This document shows positions 11,828-24,571 of a DNA stretch of 64,000 nucleotides, piece by piece. The first letter of the stretch is position 1, and the number at the start of each line of letters is the position of its first letter. The stretch is from Istiophorus platypterus (Eukaryota; Chordata; Actinopteri; Istiophoriformes; Istiophoridae): assembly GCA_016859345.1 (NCBI GenBank), contig CM029122.1, positions 11,983,575 to 12,047,574 of the forward strand. The letters run 5' to 3'. Position numbers and translations under genes: made by a program. The notes beneath the pieces were generated by a model. That model saw nothing but the letters and a program-made list of their open reading frames with translations, did no database searches and was not told the origin of the DNA.

Positions 11828-14800
11828 CAAAACTCACGCGGAACTGTAGAAATACTTTGTGAGTTCAGGATTTCTTTATTAAATATATATGGGGCTATCA
11901 AAGCAGCAATCCCAAAGCTGTTCTGTCGGTAGCTCAGCAACCTCGATGTGCTGTCCTAATAATATAAAATGCCTTGTGAATAACATGCAGCACTGTCTTT
12001 TTTTTACTGCTGTCGTCAGTGGAACATCTGCTTTGGCATGAGCAACCTGGAGTCAGACTGTTCAGACTATTTGCCCCCAGGGTTTGACTCACTCCCAGCC
12101 ATTACATCAGATTTTACCTAGTACCTATCCTGTATCATGCCTCACAGTTCTGAAATCACTGTTTTGGGCACGATGTTAACCTGGCACCCATCACCTGAAA
12201 TCTTGTCACGGCTTACTGCCTGACTATATATCATTTTGTGTCTGTTTCTGGATTCTGGAAAGACACTGTACCACAGGAAATCAAGTAAAAGTGAATTCTA
12301 AGTCATTGTGGTGGGTTTTAGGGAGGGACGGTGTATTATTAGCACATAAATGTGTGTTTTCATCTCTGTTAAGTTTCCCATGAACAACAGCCCGGGAGTT
12401 TACCGCATTCCTTTCGATCTCGAACCTTGAGAAGCATAACGAATTGGTGCCACAAGTAGATTCCGTCTCCACCACTGAATGACTGATTGATGGTGGCCTA
12501 TTTTTAATGCATTGTTAAATGTGTAATGCATGGAGACACTTTATAAAAGACCTGAGAGTGGCGAAGAAGGAAAACGAAGATGACAGAATGAGGTCAGGAG
12601 GAGAGAGGGATGGGGGGGGGGGGGGGTTCGGGGAGAGAGAGATGAGCACCTGATAGGTCTTCCTGTCACAGGACAAGGCAAGCACAAATGGAGCGCTGTT
12701 CTTCCATCTAATGCTGTATCAGTCGACATAACTGTCTAGATGCTGTGTGCTGGAATGCCTATTAAAAGTTTATCTTGCCTGAGTAACGAACACAACTCTC
12801 AACTGTTTGCAAAGATCCAGTTGTTTGTTTGAATAAAGCGTGTGTATACTTCTAAGGTTTGTAATGCTTATACAGAATAGAGGTGTAATAAAAACATGAA
12901 TTCATGACATTTATTAAAACTAATTAAAGTTTCAGGTAAAGTATCATATGTTGCTCATATTAAACTTTCATCATATGGTGCTTGTTGTCATTCACAAGCA
13001 TGCACAGAATAAACACGTATGCAGAGAAAATACCTTATTTAAACCCTAGTTAGCTGAAACCCTACAATCAATCAATCAAGGAATTAATCTTTTTATTTTG
13101 AAACACAAATATGTATAGAAACAGGCCATCACTGTTTTGTATCTTTATATCTTTTTCATAACGTTGCCATTGTGCAAATTGTCTGTTGCTCTAATGGCTC
13201 TTGGCACATCAAATAGAGAGCACAAGGAAATGCTGGTTCCACATCACATCACATCAGACCAGCAGGCTGCCATCTTTATGTACCTAATTGATTATCTTTG
13301 CCTTCCTTGACGTATAAACAGTAGATGGTGCAAACAATCAGGTTTAGGTTTGTTATTATGACAGAGTCAGAGGCAGGAATCAATATGATATTTGTGAGTA
13401 CATATGTCATAGTCCCTCAAAACTCATAAATCATGTATCATTAAAACTTCATCTTATTTTTAAATTATAATGTAAAGACAAATTTGAGCCATCTGACTCA
13501 AAATGTGTTTGCTTGTGATTTGGGATGCCAAAAATATGTTTCAGGAGAACAGAGAAAGTAAAAATGCATGTTGTCCTGCCCACACAATCATATTGACTGC
13601 TGCGCTACACATTTGTGCACCTCTCTCTGTTCTGACATAAGAGAGACAGCTTTGAATGTTGGACACAACAGCGTTTGACAGGATACGGTAGTTCAATGTC
13701 CTCATTTACACTGAAGCCAATTGCATTCACAGCAACTTCGATGCCTTTAATTCACATTTATACAGCTAACCGACTCTGTGGAATCCCAAGGTTTACATAT
13801 TGCAGCAACACACTTCATCAGACACTTCTGTCAAATACTAATTTGTGTCAAACGCAGTCAAATGCTCCAGTGTCCTTTGTTAATGTAAATGCCAGCAGAT
13901 AATCAACAAACGGGGGCAGTGCTATCATGTCCCCAGCAGTAATGGCTCACAACTGCCAGATGACATTGACACAATTGTGTGCTGGTATCCAGAGAAGGGT
14001 GACGTCAGTGTCAACATCAGCAAGAGAGCGGGTGTTTGAGACCTTCTTTAGTAATCTCTGTACACGCAAGGCTCAGATAGGGCTCCCCACGGTGCTGCCC
14101 AGACTCCCCAGACTGTGGATTTAATTAAACAGTGTGAAATTAATTAATCAGTGGGGTGGCAGGTAAAAGGACTTCTCTCTCGAACTGCTCACACAACCAA
14201 GACAAGCATTTCATGTGCGGTGACAGTTATTAATTTGCTGTATGTTTTATTATAGTGTTTCTATATAGGGATGCTGAAAAAATTCTGGGAGATTAAAAAG
14301 CTTGGCATGCGAAAAAAGTCATGCAAATTATCAAAATAACAGCTCCCAGAAAATCAAAGTGTAAACCTGTGTTTGATCTGTTCTATCAATTAATTAAAAA
14401 TTTCAGTTCTGTATAATAATGTGGTGCAAATTAGATGGAAATGAGATAAAATATTCATTTAGTTATCTGGGGAATCTGCCTGGAGGGCTTTTTAGTCTTC
14501 AGTCTGGCTCAAAATGCTGTCCATATGGCAATTATGTACAGTAGTGTTGCAGGAGGATTGGTCTGATGCCTACTGGCAGAGAGGAGCCTGCCTGTGACAA
14601 ACTGCTGCTAGGATCTGATGTGAGTTGAGGGAGATAATGAGGCTGTTGTAAGCCTTAAGTATAGAGCCTGCCCCCGGGGTGGCATATCTAAGCACCCAGG
14701 CTCCCTCATTGTTGCATGTGCTGAGGATTAAAAACACATTTACTTTTTTCTTCATAAACTTTGTCAGTACTTCCCTGCTACTCTTTGGACAACTTCTGCT

Positions 14801-16866
14801 TTCATGTGGCAAGCCTCTTGACATTGCTTTGTGGAGGAGGTGATTTTTCTTTATTTTACTTTTTTTTTTTTTCACAGTTTGTTGATGTGAAGTCTTGATT
14901 TGATTCTGCTTTGAGCTATCTATAGCTCTTTTTAAGCACCCCACCAGAGGATGTGTACATTCTTGGGTACACTCTATATTTGACAAATGCATATTTTGAT
15001 GGAAAGGCAGGGCTTTCAAATTAAATTTCACTGACAGGGTTAATAAAACAATATGGGCGAGGTAGGATAATTTATGTTGTTGATTATGTAGGGTCCTCTA
15101 ATAGAACACATCCCTTCTCTGTTACAAAGATAACTGCCCTCCTCTTGTGGGGAACCCTTAACACCCACTGCAGGTTGGATGCCTCCTCACTGACACATAT
15201 ACAGTGTGTGTCTCAAGGAAAACAATAGCGCAAATTCCATCTCTGTGTCCAATTTAGACCTACACCACACTACAGGTTTTCTATTCGAGTGTAACAAGGA
15301 CACCATGCAACCAAGTGCAATCCACAAAAAAATAAAAAATAAAAAATCCCTGCAGTTGTGTGCAGATTAATTGAGTCACCCAGGAGAATTGCTATAGAGT
15401 TTCATTACATAGAAAGTGTAATTCAGTGAATGCAGGCAGGTCTATAGACAATATTTACAGTTTTAACTTGGTGAAATAAACAAGACAGAGATCTTTATAC
15501 AATACCATCAGGCAGTTTAATTAATGGCCATTTGGGGCCTGACTACTAAATAGGAGGATGAGAGAGAGAGAGAGAGAAAGAGAGAAAGAGAGACATAGAG
15601 AGAGTGAAGCGGACACTCTAGCCAATGGCAAAGAAACTTCAGAGAGACCTGCAAATGGCAGGCAGAGTCAGACTACTGGGCAGAGCTGCAAGTGATCACT
15701 CAACCATGGGATTAAAAAGCATTTAAGCCTTGTACCAACTCTCTCCCCTTCCCCCTTTAGACAAGCCATGTTTTCCCTGACCATTCAGGAGAAAAGAACA
15801 AAAAAAAAAAAAAATTAAATAAATAAAAATCTGTGCCTGGGTTGTTATTGCTGGTGCAAAACTATGCATTACAGGTTTTTCACAATGCCAGCAACTATAA
15901 ACATATTGCAGTGCTTTCTTGCAGAAAAACATAATGAGCTATCCTAAAAGGGTTTCTATGTTCTGGTTAAGGTGCAAAATGGACTGTCACTACTGTTTAT
16001 TTCATTCATGTCTGGATGTAATGGAAAACATGCAATCAAATGTAGGACATGTTTGCTAGAGTGGTTCGCTCCAGACTTCTATTCACACTTCTAATGCCTC
16101 TAGGGCAACTACAGGCAAATTTATGACAGGCTATTGACGTATTTATAGAGAGCTCTTATGAGTGCATGGGCTTGATTAGCGCAAACTTATGCAGCAAAAT
16201 GTTTGTGCCAAGAGGACGGTAAAAAAAGCTTTTGATTCAGTGGTCACCAGAGCACCACAGCACCCTGCCTGCCTATGCTTGTTTTGATGGGCAATGATGA
16301 AAGCACAGGTGGATGCGAGAAAGCTCCCCCCGCCGCGGACTCCTCATCTGTGGTTTCCTATTAGCACAGGAGTGGAGGTTTGCAGTCTGGCTGCTGGGCA
16401 CAGTGGGCCAGTGCTCACAAAGCTCTGTTTGTTCCTTGGCCCGCAGGGCTCCCAGGGTAAGCTTGGCTCCAGAGGGGAGACAAACAAAAAGGCACCACTG
16501 TCTCGCACACTTTAGCTGCTCTCCAATACATTCGTCTTTTCTTCTCAACGGGGGTACATTTCTCTTCTTAGGAGGGGAATGGTAAAAGGAAACAAGTTTT
16601 TTAGAAACAGGGCCTCAGGATAACAAAACTGCTGTTGTTCTGAGCTATGTATTTTTTTCTCAGTTTAAATGCCATTTTGAGTTGTTGCTTGTGGTGATGT
16701 GTTTCTTTCTTTTTGCTTTGTGTTTCTCATCCCCTTTTGTCTAGCAGACTCAGAGCTCTTTGTCTTGTGCTGCTGTATCAACATATTCTGAGTGAAACCC
16801 GCCAATAGCAACAGGCACATAACACATCAAATTTGAATTCCAGCTGCAGTTACAAACTTCAGAGAT
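11828..16866. other. Non-coding interval between ednrb and a Tc1 element
   Basis: No exon series is recognisable. The interval holds a G homopolymer (12612-12626), a GA-rich tract (15560-15606), and AT-rich stretches with repeated TAAT/ATTA cores, for example 14119-14155. The first kilobase is probably the ednrb 3' UTR. The 153-codon minus-strand frame at 14570-15031 has Lys-rich low-complexity sequence and no splice context, and I judge it to be chance. Confidence 0.6.
12832..12837 (+). terminator. Candidate polyadenylation signal for ednrb
   Basis: An AATAAA hexamer in tttgaataaagcg lies about 1.0 kb after the ednrb stop codon. A second AATAAA follows about 50 bases later. Either would give a 3' UTR of ordinary length, but neither is proven. 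Confidence 0.35.
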
Positions 16867-18440
16867 TACACAGTGCATCCAGAAAGTATTCAGACGCTCA
16901 CTTTTTTTAATATCTCGTTATGTTGCAGCCTTCTGCAAAAATTATTAGATCATTTTTTCTCTCATCAATCTATACCAAATACCTTATAATGACAATTTGT
17001 AAACAGAATCTTAGAAATTTTTGCAAATTTATCAAAAAGGAAGGACTGAAACAAAACACTGACATAATTATTCAGACCCCATTACTCAGTTCTTAGTTAA
17101 AGCTCCTTTGTCTCCTTGGGTGTGTCGTGACAAGCTTTGCAAATCTTGATTTGGGGATTTTGCCATTCTTCCCTGTAGATCCTCTCAAGCTCTGTCAAGT
17201 TGGAGGGGGACCATCAGTGGACAGCCACTTTCAGGCCTGTCCATAGATGTTCGATTGGATCCAGTTCAGGGCTCTGGCTGGGCCTCTCAAAGACATTCAC
17301 TGAGTCGTCCCTGAGTCACTCCTGCATTGTCTAGGCTGTGCGTTCAGGGTTGTTGTCCTGTTGCAGGGTGAACCTTTGACCTAATCTGAGTTCCTGAGTG
17401 TTCTGAACCAGGTTTTCATCACGGATATCTCAGTACGTTTCTCTGTTCTACTTTCCCTCAACCCTGAGCAATCTCCATGTCCCTGCTGCTGAAAACATCC
17501 CCACAGCTTGATGCTGCCACCACTAAGTTTCACTGTAGGGATGGTACCGCGCAGGTGATGAACGTTGCCAGATTTCCTCCAGACATGATACTTGGAACTG
17601 AGGCCAAACAATTAAATCTTTATTTCATCAGACCAGAGTTTCTCACAGTCGGAGGGTCCTTTTTTTTTTTTCTCTCAAACTCCCTGTGGCTTTCATGTGT
17701 CTTTCACTGACGAGAAGCTTCAGTGTGGCTGCTCTGCCAAAAGATTGGTGGTTGTCCTTATTGCAGCTTCTCCTGTTTCCACACAGTATTCTTGGAGTTC
17801 AACCCGAGTGACCGTCAGTTTCTTGGTCACCCTGCTTACCAAGGCCCTTCTCCATGATTGCTCAGTTTGGGGATCAGCTTTGGGAAGTGTCCTGCTTGTT
17901 TCAATCTTCTTCCAATGAAGAATTATAGAGGCCACTGTTCTCCCCAGAACCTTCAACACAGCAGAAAGTTTTTTGTAGTCTTTCCCAGATCTGTGCCTCA
18001 ATACAATCCTGCCTCTGAGCTCTGCAGAAAGTTCCTTCGACTTAATGGATTGGTTTTTGCTCTGATATTCATTGTCAGCTGTGAGACCTTATATAGACAG
18101 GTGTGTGTCTTTCCAAATCATATCCAATCAACTGAATTCCTCACAGGTGGACTCCAAACAAGGTGTAGAAATATCTCAAAGATGATCAAGAGAAATTAGA
18201 GACACCTGAGCCAAACTTCAAGTATCGTAGAAGAGGGCTATGTGACTGCGATATTTCAGACTCCTTTTTGATAAATTTCCAAAAAAAAATTAAGACTCTG
18301 TTTTATCTTTGTCATTATCAGCCATTGAGTGTAAATTGATGATTGAAAAATGAATTTAAACAATTTTAACACAAGGCTACAACATAAGAAAATCTGAAAA
18401 AAAGGTAAGTGGTCTGAAAACTTTCTGAATGTGCTGTATA
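16867..18440 (-). mobile_element. Decayed Tc1/mariner-type DNA transposon, near full length
   Basis: The ends are imperfect inverted repeats flanked by TA. The left end reads TACACAGTGCATCCAGAAAG and the reverse complement of the right end reads TACAGCACATTCAGAAAG; both continue into ATGTTG(C/T)(A)GCC-like sequence about 50 bases in. The minus strand encodes transposase pieces: KELSAELRGRIVLRHRSGKD and ASIILHWKKIETSRTLPKA near 17850-18050 (the helix-turn-helix region), then HVWRKSGNVHH and GGSIKLWGCF near 17480-17590 (the DDE catalytic region). Stops and frameshifts interrupt the frame, so it is not autonomous. The length of about 1.57 kb fits fish Tc1-like elements. Confidence 0.9.
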
Positions 18441-20088
18441 AAGTCCTGTGAAATTGCAGCTGGTGCAGCTAAGTTACTAAAATATTTTTAGGTTAATATA
18501 AAGTTTGAAGGTATTTCTTAGACCCATGCACACTGTCTTTAATTTCTAAATGTGAAATAATGTGCAGAAAACTCTCATGGCTGCTGTTAGGTCAGACATT
18601 CAGTGTTGTGCTCTAATCTGCAGTCCAAGTATAACTCCATTATTGAGGGGACTTTAAAATGGGAGCTGTGTGACACACAGCGGGATGATTTAGTTTAATG
18701 ACCATGGCAGTGACAGCGCTGTGATGGAAATTGGACTCCCCCTGCAAATTTACATCACTTGAGGGTACTTGGGGCTCTTTTAGCGGCTGCACTCCGGAGC
18801 ACGAGCCATCAGGAGGTCCTGGATATGTCATGCTTGTCACCTTCCTTTAAGTGCATCTGCAGACGTGGGAGAGGGATTAATATTATATAGCCTACGGAAG
18901 CACAGAGGCCGTCTTATCAGCACTGCAGATGTGATAAGCACCTCTACCCCCATGAAAACCAGGAAAGATCTCCAAGCAAAGAGACAAGCATCTCTTTGTG
19001 TTGTTCCCTCACACTGCTTCAGAGTCTCAATGTGGTTTTAGTGGCAGATATGGTGCAATTTCACATCTGTTGTAATTTGATGTGCCCGGATTGCCCTCCG
19101 TGAAATCGTCTTGATCGCAACATGGCTCCTTTCAATTATTTAGAAAGTTGGCATCTGGCTTTGGAGATAGTAATCTGATTTCTTTTGATTTTGAGGTTTT
19201 CAGAATGGCCTGCGACACAAGTCCCAATAACAGCTGTGCAAAAAAAGCCTGACTCCGTGATCATGTTATTTGGTAGCTTAGCATCAACACTCCTCCTTTC
19301 ATAGAGAAAAATACTGATTTATTTATTTAATAAAAATGTCACTTTTATGGAAATATTTTCTATCATTGCCATGACACTCATCTCACATTACATCACATCA
19401 ATGCAGATGTCAGCGTGCACAAATTGCATTGGCCTCAAACTGATCCTGAGCTGTGAATGGAAGTTATGGCAACCATTGCTGTCACTTCGGTTTTATCAGA
19501 AAAGCACCCAGTGGAACCATGGAAACAACATGTGACACATACACACACACGCACACACAAAAAACCCGCAGCTACATCAAAGCCAGCATATACTGTAATT
19601 AGAATTTATTGAAGCCTATTCAGTCAGAAAAAGGTACATGATCTGCTGAGCCTTTGGCTTCAGTCCCATACCCTCCATTAAACACAGTACAGTGCATTAA
19701 GCCATGGTATTACATGATGCAAAAATTAATGTGCACATTGTGAATCTATTGCTGCAAAATAGGAATATGGCATTTATGTATTCCAGTTTTACTGAGGCGG
19801 TGTATGCCTACAGAGAAAGCACCTGTTTAAAATATATATTTGAAACACACACATATATATATATATATAGTGTGTCAGTTAGCATAAGTATAATATAGAT
19901 TATCAAACATCACGATTTACATTTTATGTTAACAGGCGTAGCTCTGTATTACTGTAGTATTTACAGTCAATTTTAGAAAATAAATATCTGCATGCATGTC
20001 CCAATATAAGCAGAAAATCTAGAGACCTTTGGGGTCTTTGGGGAGAAAAAGTAAAGATATGTTCCCTCACGAATGTAGTGTAATTTTC
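18441..20088. other. Non-coding interval downstream of cnmd
   Basis: No gene is seen. The interval contains an (AT)n tract at 19852-19869. A minus-strand AATAAA (TTTATT at 19605-19610) could serve cnmd. Otherwise it is unremarkable AT-rich sequence. Confidence 0.5.
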
Positions 20089-20349
20089 TCACACAACACC
20101 TAACATGCGGGCCACCCACCAGCGACAAGGCATAATGACTCGGCAAGCTACCTGGCATCCTCTGTAGTTGTAAGGCCAAGGCCAGTAACCACGCAGAGGC
20201 TCGCATATTCTCTGACAGTGAGTGTAGCTGCGTTGGCATTCTGAGCAGCAGATCCCCTGGTGGTCTAACATGGTGTCAAAGGTCATGGCGCCGTCCTCTC
20301 TGGCCTCTCCGCTGCGCTGCAGTTTTGAAGCAATGTTAATTTTTAAGAG

Positions 20350-20384
<35 letters not shown>

Positions 20385-23090
20385 TATACACATTTGCAAT
20401 TCAAATGTTTTCAAAAAAACTTCTCATCCTCCCAAAACACGTGACTCCAGTTCCAGTAGGCAACATGAATTTTTATAACCAGTGGGAATTTTCACTTCAG
20501 TTCATAAGTTCATCAGCTGGGAATGGCAGCTGTTACCTCAGTGACCTGTAATTACAGCTACTAATATGACACCTTCCCAACAGCAGCAGCAGTATATACC
20601 AGCCAGAGCTGACAGACAGATTAAATCCAGGTGAACACATTTCCACACCATATACTTCTATTTGTATGAGAATACATTTTTAACCACCCTGGCTTCTTAA
20701 GTAGTCATCTCTAAAACTGTTGACAAAATGGAGAAACTTCACTTCGTAATGTTACTTTGAGGGTTGCTTCAGGCCTCGGTACCTGCCTCTTGAAAATTAA
20801 TCCAAATTTCACCTGCTCTGGAGTCTTGTTTATCATAAACAGTGTTGTTGATGAAGTCGGTACTCACATGGTAGGGGTTTTCGGGATTGAATGCTGACCC
20901 TGCAGTTGACTGTGTCCCCTCCTCTTCTTCTTCCACGACTCTGGTGGTGTCAACCTCTGCCTGACTCATCGCGTCCCGCTCCTCGGCAGCTGCCTCGGTC
21001 TCCTCCGCGTTAAACTGCCGTTTGGCTCGCTGCGTGTCTCTCTTTCTCCTCGCCCCATCTGTTACAACAGCCACAAGAGGCGAGAGTACTGGGTCAACAT
21101 CCACAAGACGGCGTACATGTCCTCAGAGCTCAATCCTACATAGCTGGGTCTGTCTCATATGTCCTGAATAATTAAATTAGCAGCAGTGATATCAGGCTGT
21201 CTTGAATATTTCAAGATCATTCTTTTTTAATACATGACTGCAGCCTTTTTATGGCGTATGACTCCAAATGTGTATGTAGTGTATGTTCAAGATGTTAAAG
21301 TGTCGCACCAACTTCTCAGACATGACTAGATTTTACAAGTGTGTCAACAATAAGCAGGGCAATCGCAACCGAGATTTGACTAAACTATGAAGGAATGTAC
21401 TTTAATTGACATTGAATTGACCATGCTGTATGATAGCAGGGCAGTTTTACTAGAATCTGTGGGATGGAACAGATAAATATATAGTTGACAGAAAGAAGAG
21501 GGGAAGACAACCTTTGGGGTACGTGGGTTTGAGCCAGTAAATGGGAAGTTCCCCACAAAGACCCAGAATTTTGTTGCTCAGAAAACTGGTGTCCTTTAGT
21601 GGCTGCTCTCCTGCGACCCATATGAGGAACTCCTCATCAAACCTCACTGGCATTAATTCATCTGTCTGGCAAAGGGGAAAAAAGATAATATCCTTGAATT
21701 ACTCAAATGGAAAGAGAAATTACAGTGTTTGCAGCAGCCAATTCGGAATGTTCTGTATAAAGTATCGTGCGCGTACCAGGTCAAACATCAGCGACTCTTT
21801 GTTGTGAGCTTCGATGTGTGGAAGGTTAGCTTTGATTTGGGATTTTATGTAGCACTTGTCCCCTCCAGAGAAGCGGATTCCAGTTATTCCCTGCACCAAA
21901 TCACAGAGATGCCATGTTTACACTCACAGCTTTGCTACTTTGGCAAACAAACAGAAAAAAAAAAAAACCCAGTCTCGACTGAACCACCTCAGGAGGAGAG
22001 AACAAGGACAGACTCACTTACAATTTGAAAGTCGTGAATCTCCACAGCTTCCTCAGCTCCACTCCCAGTTTTAAATCTCTCCAGGTTGTTGTCAGAATCA
22101 ATTTCCACGGAGCCCTCCCTCACCTCCCCATTGATGTTCATACTGTAACGAACATTATAAACCTGGCAGCAATCAAAGTGGGACGGTACAATGACTGATT
22201 AGTCAAGTTATGTAAATCACACTGTGGCAAAATCAAAAGATGTGAGACAGAAAAAAAACAAGTTTTTTTTTACTACTTATACTATTCCCCTGCACAGTAT
22301 TTATGTAGTTTTTTCCCTTACAAAAATCCTGCGTAGTATTAGCACACTGAGAATTTGAACAAAGCACCGCAGGAGATGCTATTGCAGCCCTTGATGGGGA
22401 TGTTTGCCCTACAGGTGAGATCATTAGGACACAAATAATTTCTTACAAGATGAAGGTAGAGATACAGAGCCAATTTGTGTATTTATTGTAGACAGACATA
22501 AGGATGCAATATCACAGTCTGAACTGTGATAGCTATTTATACAACATCTCAGTCATTAACATAAATATCTCTCATGACAGTGTCAAGAAATGATTAAAAA
22601 AAAAAACCCAAACAAACAGGCCTGAAGTCAAATTTTTGTAATCTCTGTGTCTGATCCCACCAATACTGTCCCCCTTGCATTATTCTCCAGATATTTGTCA
22701 CTGAAGGGGCACTGTAAAACTAAAGCATAGTTTTTTTTTTTTCTGACACTTACATTTTTATCACTGACTTTCCACAGATAGAGAGCAGCCATGGATGCGC
22801 ACAGCATTAACACGGCACCAACAATAAGAACTCCAGCTCCAAATCTCAGGAGGCGACTGACTGTGGCAGAGGTAGGCGTGCTGGGTGTGCTTTGTCCCTT
22901 CAAGTTCAGAGTGAGCAAATTTAAGAAACGACACACACTGCACAGAGCCTACAGTTTTATTAACATATCACGGATGTCAATTATATTTCTAATCAAAAAC
23001 TTATTAAGGCTGTCTTACCAGAGGTGTGCAGGGTTCAAAACAGCCATATCCATGAGTGGTATTTTGGACTTTTTCCATAGTCTCTCTCAT
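20089..23090 (-). CDS. cnmd: Chondromodulin-1 (BRICHOS-domain type II membrane protein)
   Basis: Seven exons in reading order: 23019-23090, 22754-22897, 22022-22162, 21777-21890, 21512-21665, 20868-21058, 20089-20316. All phases agree and the product has 347 residues (human CNMD has 334). It has a short cytosolic N-terminus, one membrane segment (RFGAGVLIVGAVLMLCASM..., about residues 43-68), a BRICHOS region over exons 3-5 (GITGIRFSGGDKCYIK, FLIWVAGEQPLKD, LPIYWLKPTYPK) and a C-terminal module with eight cysteines ending WWVARMLGVV. In the family, furin-type cleavage frees the C-terminal anti-angiogenic cartilage factor. Here exon 20868-21058 offers two basic sites, RRKR and RAKR, before an acidic stretch. 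I chose the ATG at 23090 (MRETMEKV); the ATG at 23078 is also possible. It is adjacent to pcdh8, as in human. Confidence 0.92.
20353..20379. repeat. T homopolymer in cnmd last intron
   Basis: A run of about 27 T lies upstream (plus-strand coordinates higher) of the last cnmd exon. On the gene's own strand it is a run of A, so it is not the acceptor's pyrimidine tract. Confidence 0.85.
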
Positions 23091-24571
23091 GATGTCGTCT
23101 AGAATTCCGTCCCTACTACTGCTCTGTTCTTCTCTTTGGAGAATCAGGTTATCCACCAGAAGGCTATTTGACACTTGAGTGCGAATGACGTGCAGTTGAT
23201 ATAAATTCTTTGAGCTAAATTCTTCGTCTGAATGTTACCTGTAGGCCCAGGTTGCCTAAGGCAAGGTGGCCATCCTGTGGTACCAAACTAAAATGAGATA
23301 TTTGAAGCAGTTCAGAGCTTGTCGGAGACTGGCTGGTGTCATTTGCTACAGGCGGTGATGCAGTGGTTGGGAGAAAAGTTGTTGTCTGACCTTTTCGGTC
23401 AGTGATTGGAGGAAAACATACACTTTAACCCATTAAGTATACATAAGTCAGCCATGGTTTAAGGAACCGTTTCTAATATTTTAACTTTTTATGACTTATC
23501 TCTACTAGCGTAATGCTAATCATGATGACTTATATAAATTAATGAGAACAAGAATTTCCTCCATTTCCAGTGCTGGTCCCAAGCGTCAGCAAGAATGAAC
23601 AGATTGCACTACCTGTAGCCAAACCTGTATTGCAGAAGCAGGTCTTTTAGGTCTATATAGTCCTACAGTACAAGACAGCACTGACTTGCAATACCATACA
23701 TAAACCAGACACATGCATAGGAATGACCTTTGCTTAATTGTGAATTTCCTGATTTGACAATGTAAGAAAGGTAGTTTTGTGGTCAAGGTTAGCTGGCCCT
23801 TATCATAACTTAAAAAGAAGAAACAGAGAAAAAAGATTCAAATGTGCAGGGCTGCTGTTGCTTGGAAACTGACTGAGCCGCGTTTTTTCGGATAATTGGT
23901 AAGCCGGGAGGCAATCAGAAAAGGTGAGGGAATTCTTTGACCTTTGAAAATATGTAATTGTAAGAGCATTTGATCAGAAAGGTAGTATTTGCATGCAAAT
24001 TGAGGCTACACGGTAACTACATTATGTGCCATGAGAAGAATGTGACAACTACTTATGCTCGCTATCGATTCAGCTGCAGAGGACCATTTGATTTATTGTG
24101 GCTTATAGAGCCTCTAAGGCTGATTGGATGCACTCAGTTGGCTAATTGAGGTTATTCTGTGCATTGTATGAATGTTTCCTCGAGACAATAGGTCGTACTC
24201 TGTACTTGTTTATTTGTGCAACAACGTGACAAAATTTACCACAAACATGGTAACCTTTCATACTGATTGTTTTCCACACCACAGGGGCACCTTTCAGCCT
24301 ACACGTCCATAGGTCAAGCCCCTTAAATAATAGCACATGCTCTTGAAAATTCATAATAAAATTTTTCTTTACATTGAACCATTATGAAAAATATATTATT
24401 AATGTACAAAATCTTGCATATTACACATGATACAATGAACAGTCTTATATGAGCCAAAAGACACATGACATACTACAAAACACTGCAACAATCCCACATA
24501 GACTCAATTAAGATAAAAGTACTGTACAGTATAAAGACAAAATCCCCTTTGATGAGTTTATGATCTTTCAT
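23091..24571. other. Interval between cnmd and the pcdh8 stop codon
   Basis: This holds the cnmd 5' side and the pcdh8 3' UTR. The cnmd frame stays open upstream of the chosen ATG, back to a TAA near 23240. TTTATT at 24092-24097 and 24209-24214 are candidate minus-strand polyadenylation signals for pcdh8. No other exon is seen. Confidence 0.45.

Noticed and set aside
14570..15031. 153-codon minus-strand open frame
   Set aside because: It crosses poly-Lys low-complexity sequence, has AT-rich random codon use and no motif, and has no splice context.
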